DNA from: Allorhizobium borbori
GTDB lineage: Bacteria; Pseudomonadota; Alphaproteobacteria; Rhizobiales; Rhizobiaceae
Direction of reading: 5' to 3'
DNA length: 64,000 nucleotides
Assembly (NCBI RefSeq): GCF_014196535.1
Contig: NZ_JACIDU010000002.1
Span: 353,578 to 417,577 of the forward strand
Shown here: piece after piece, positions 61,454 through 64,000 of the stretch
How the letters are laid out: every line of letters begins with the position of its first letter
Numbering within the stretch: position 1 is the stretch's first letter
The notes under the pieces: generated by a model
What the model saw: only the letters and a program-made list of their open reading frames with translations
What the model was told of the DNA's origin: nothing
The model's database searches: none
Program-made: the position numbers and the translations under genes

Positions 61454-62235
61454 TGGAAAAGACCCCCATTCTCACCGCCCGTGGCCTCGTCAAGCGCTAT
61501 GGCCGCGTCACCGCCCTCGACCACGCCGATTTTGACCTTTATCCCGGCGAAATCCTCGCCGTGATCGGTGACAACGGCGCCGGCAAGTCCTCGCTGATCA
61601 AGGCTATTTCCGGCGCCATCCTGCCGGATGCCGGTGAAATCCGTCTTGATGGCAAACCCGTCAGCTTCCGCAGCCCGATGGAAGCCCGCGACGCCGGCAT
61701 AGAGACGGTTTACCAGAACCTTGCCCTTTCCCCGGCGCTCTCGATTGCCGATAACATGTTTCTTGGTCGCGAGATCCGCCGCCCCGGCCCGCTTGGTTCG
61801 GTGTTCCGCATGCTCGACCGTCCCGCGATGGAAAAGATCGCCCGCGAGAAGCTCTCCGAACTCGGCCTTATGACCATCCAGAACATCAACCAGGCTGTGG
61901 AGACACTTTCCGGTGGCCAACGTCAGGGCGTGGCGGTGGCGCGCGCGGCAGCCTTCGGCTCCAAGGTCGTCATCATGGATGAACCAACGGCGGCACTTGG
62001 CGTCAAGGAATCTCGTCGCGTGCTGGAACTGATCCTCGAAGTCCGCTCTCGCGGCCTTCCCATCGTGTTGATTTCGCACAACATGCCGCATGTGTTCGAA
62101 GTGGCCGACCGCATCCACATCCACCGCCTCGGCAAGCGCTTGTGCATTATCAATCCGAAGGAGTACAGCATGTCCGATGCGGTCGCCTTCATGACGGGCG
62201 CCCGCCCTGCCCCGGAGGAAGCGCTTGCGGCATGA
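61453..62235 (+). CDS. frcA: Fructose-type ABC transporter ATP-binding protein (single ABC domain)
   Basis: This 260-residue ATPase has Walker A GDNGAGKSS near residue 38, the signature ETLSGGQRQGVAVARA, Walker B VVIMDEPTAALG and switch His in VLISHNMPHV. It has one nucleotide-binding domain, unlike the double-domain RbsA/XylG type, as in rhizobial FrcA. A longer open frame upstream is rejected because it lies over frcC. It overlaps frcK by four bases. Confidence 0.93.
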   Translation: MEKTPILTARGLVKRYGRVTALDHADFDLYPGEILAVIGDNGAGKSSLIKAISGAILPDAGEIRLDGKPVSFRSPMEARDAGIETVYQNLALSPALSIADNMFLGREIRRPGPLGSVFRMLDRPAMEKIAREKLSELGLMTIQNINQAVETLSGGQRQGVAVARAAAFGSKVVIMDEPTAALGVKESRRVLELILEVRSRGLPIVLISHNMPHVFEVADRIHIHRLGKRLCIINPKEYSMSDAVAFMTGARPAPEEALAA

Positions 62236-62864
62236 TGAACGACTCTCCTGAATTCGAGCGGCTGCTGGCAGCCATCGAAGACGGCTTCGCGCGAAACCCG
62301 CGCCTGATCGTGGCGATTGCCGGCCCGCCCGGGGCCGGTAAGTCAACTGTCGCCGACCGGCTGGAACAGGCCCTGACGGCACGCGGCCTTCCCGCCAGCA
62401 TCCTGCCGATGGACGGCTTCCACATGGATAACGGCCTTCTGGAAGAACGCGGTCTCCTCAAGCGCAAGGGGGCACCGGAAACCTTCGATGTTCGCGGCCT
62501 GATCGATCTCATCCGCGCCATCCGGACCGGCGTCGAAGTACTGGCTCCCGTTTTCGATCGCGACCGGGAACTGGCGATTGCCGCCGCTCGCGCGATCCCC
62601 GCAGGCCCCCTCATCGTTATCGCGGAGGGCAACTACCTTCTGCTCGACGAAGCCCCCTGGAACGGTCTTGCAGATGCCTTCGACCTGACCGTTCTGCTGG
62701 CGCCCCCTGAAGAAGAACTGCGTCGCCGGCTGGACGCCCGCTGGCGCCACTACAGGCTCAGCGAGGCCGCCATCCTCGAGAAGCTGGACGGAAACGACCT
62801 GCCGAACGGCCGCCGGGTTCTGAGCAACAGCCGATCCGCTGACTTCCGTTTCTCGGACGCCTGA
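62232..62864 (+). CDS. frcK: FrcK, phosphoribulokinase/uridine-kinase-like kinase
   Basis: The product is 210 residues from the ATG at 62232 (ATGA overlap with frcA). The P-loop is GPPGAGKST at 31-39, and LPMDGFHMDN and IVIAEGNYLLLDEAPWNGL are typical of the PRK/pantothenate-kinase-like group, also called nucleoside triphosphate hydrolases. In S. meliloti the fourth frc gene encodes such a kinase. It may phosphorylate the imported sugar, but its substrate has not been settled to my knowledge. Confidence 0.88.
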   Translation: MMNDSPEFERLLAAIEDGFARNPRLIVAIAGPPGAGKSTVADRLEQALTARGLPASILPMDGFHMDNGLLEERGLLKRKGAPETFDVRGLIDLIRAIRTGVEVLAPVFDRDRELAIAAARAIPAGPLIVIAEGNYLLLDEAPWNGLADAFDLTVLLAPPEEELRRRLDARWRHYRLSEAAILEKLDGNDLPNGRRVLSNSRSADFRFSDA

Positions 62865-62970
62865 ACCAGCGCTCGAGCGAAAGGCGAATTGGTGAGATCA
62901 CAGCTGCGTGATATGAAGCAACCTCCTCACCCGGAGGATACCACCATGCTTCATTCGCACGGATCTCATC

Positions 62971-63843
62971 ATGACGCCGATTGCATGCCGACTGCCGATG
63001 TCTCTTGCCCTCTGCCTTTGCCTTGCTCCGGCCGTTCGGGCCGCGGAACAATGCTTCCAGCACAAGAATGACACGACCAACGCATTGATGATCCTCGATC
63101 TGCCCGATGGCGACGGCGACGTGCTCGGCGTTGAAACCGGCGAAATCAACGACGTTAAGGAAGGTTATGCGACAAGCTGGGACAGCACGATCACCGGAAA
63201 GCGCAAGGGCAACCAGCTCGACGTGAAGGTCGAGATCTCCATCGAAGGTGACAAGCAGGTCGAAAAGCAGGCCTGGCATATTGAAGACGGCGCGGTCATC
63301 ACCGACAGGAACCGCTACGAGCCGACGGATTGTCAAGCGGCAGAAAGCGGCAGCTTCGACAACGTGCCCGAACATGCCAGTGAAGACATCAGCCGCGGCC
63401 ATTGCGAGGCAGCAGAAGACGTGATCTTCACCTGCGAACTCGATAATAACGCCGTTGTCTCCATCTGCGCCGCGCCCGACCGCTCCACCCTCGCCTATCG
63501 CTACGGCCCACCGATGATGGAGCCGGAATTGACATATCCGAAAGATCCGGTCGGAAGCACCAAGCACTTCATGATCCACACCATCGGCTACGCCGGCGGC
63601 TACAACACCGGCCTCGGCTTCAAGACCGGCGCCTACACCTATGTTGTTAATGAGCGGATGATCAGCCGAGGTCCAAGTGTCGCCGAAAAAGACATGGACG
63701 GCGGCGTCACGCTTTACGAAGGCAAGAAGATCAAGTTCGAAGCCCATTGCCTCGGCCTAGATGAAACCAGCAAGGGACTAAACGACCTCATGGATACCAT
63801 CAAGCAGGTCCCGTTCTTCAACGAAGACGGGCTGGTGGAATAA
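62971..63843 (+). CDS. Exported protein of unknown function
   Basis: The product has 290 residues and a signal peptide (MTPIACRLPMSLALCLCLAPAVRAA), so it is probably periplasmic. The mature part has about six cysteines (EQCFQH, PTDCQAA, GHCEAA, FTCELD, SICAAP, AHCLGL) that could form disulfides, and a central block DNNAVVSICAAPDRSTLAYRYGPPMMEPELTYP. The Gly/Tyr-rich segment IHTIGYAGGYNTGLGFKTGAYTYVV follows. I do not recognise a family with confidence. It stands 106 bases after frcK and probably has its own promoter. The start is uncertain: an ATG at 62998 would shorten the signal. Confidence 0.7.
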   Translation: MTPIACRLPMSLALCLCLAPAVRAAEQCFQHKNDTTNALMILDLPDGDGDVLGVETGEINDVKEGYATSWDSTITGKRKGNQLDVKVEISIEGDKQVEKQAWHIEDGAVITDRNRYEPTDCQAAESGSFDNVPEHASEDISRGHCEAAEDVIFTCELDNNAVVSICAAPDRSTLAYRYGPPMMEPELTYPKDPVGSTKHFMIHTIGYAGGYNTGLGFKTGAYTYVVNERMISRGPSVAEKDMDGGVTLYEGKKIKFEAHCLGLDETSKGLNDLMDTIKQVPFFNEDGLVE

Positions 63844-63964
63844 CAACACCGCCACGTCAGTCCCGCCTTCCGTCTAAAGGCATATACAGCATTGCTTGAT
63901 GCACGGCACCCGCTGTTAGGGCGCCGTCATTCCAACCGAGTTGATATGACTATGTGTTAAACGG

Positions 63965-63998
63965 AACAAGCCCCGCGGCGCAGGCAACGGGGCTTGTT
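63965..63998. terminator. Strong bidirectional terminator-like hairpin at the window end
   Basis: AACAAGCCCCG (63965-63975) and CGGGGCTTGTT (63988-63998) form a perfect 11-bp stem with a 12-base loop. The AACAAG/CTTGTT ends give a short T stretch in either direction. It is 121 bases after the exported-protein gene and may serve that gene or one entering from beyond the window. Confidence 0.75.
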
Positions 63999-64000
63999 TG

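Overview
The window is a high-GC, gene-dense chromosomal or chromid segment from an alphaproteobacterium, most likely of the Rhizobiaceae (Agrobacterium/Rhizobium/Shinella/Ciceribacter-like). Support comes from the frcR-frcBCAK fructose locus in its rhizobial arrangement, a 'urease operon accessory' type protein, an RpoE-ChrR (ECF11) pair, a RIME-like palindromic repeat inside the nrd operon, and two large branched-chain-amino-acid-type (HAAT) ABC transporters. I found no rRNA, tRNA, CRISPR array, insertion sequence or prophage.

Layout. 1-4281: start of a chemoreceptor gene, then a probable operon of a membrane diguanylate cyclase followed by two orphan periplasmic solute-binding proteins. 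4521-5546: an Lrp/AsnC regulator divergent from a DUF2000 gene. 5549-19062: a meta-cleavage pathway for 3-(3-hydroxyphenyl)propionate/hydroxycinnamate-like compounds. A minus-strand operon, mhpA-mhpD-[five-gene HAAT transporter]-mhpF-mhpE, reads away from an IclR-type mhpR. A separate divergent pair encodes a VOC-type extradiol dioxygenase (minus) and mhpC (plus). Three 17-bp MhpR-like boxes lie in the two control regions, so the split locus looks like one regulon. 19303-23736: a DUF2087 protein, an unrecognised winged-helix-like protein, a quinone oxidoreductase divergent from a LysR regulator, and a DsbA-like protein.

23743-34806: a second catabolic operon, a LysR regulator divergent from HAAT genes K-G-F-H-M followed by a GMC oxidoreductase, a beta-hydroxyacid dehydrogenase, acetoacetyl-CoA synthetase and 3-hydroxybutyrate dehydrogenase. 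It suggests import and oxidation of a substrate ending at acetoacetyl-CoA. 34867-39271: the class Ib ribonucleotide reductase operon nrdHIEF behind a sigma70-like promoter, a cobalamin riboswitch and an intrinsic terminator. 39401-48885: a CHASE-PAS-GGDEF-EAL protein, a DEAD-box helicase, a 968-residue kinase/degenerate-M23/aminotransferase fusion, a class I glutamine amidotransferase and the urease-accessory-like protein.

48888-54907: a singlet-oxygen type stress locus. rpoE-chrR-DUF2177 is divergent from FAD oxidoreductase-DUF1365-SAM methyltransferase (CFA synthase family), with a convergent SDR. rpoE has a candidate autoregulated ECF11 promoter. 54972-57151: feoAB ferrous iron uptake. 57282-62864: fructose uptake, with a RbsD/FucU mutarotase gene and the ROK repressor frcR divergent from frcB-frcC-frcA-frcK, and a strong stem-loop after frcB. 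62971-63843: a secreted, cysteine-containing protein of unknown function, with a strong terminator hairpin at the window edge.

All functions are inferred from reading the translated sequence. No database search was run.
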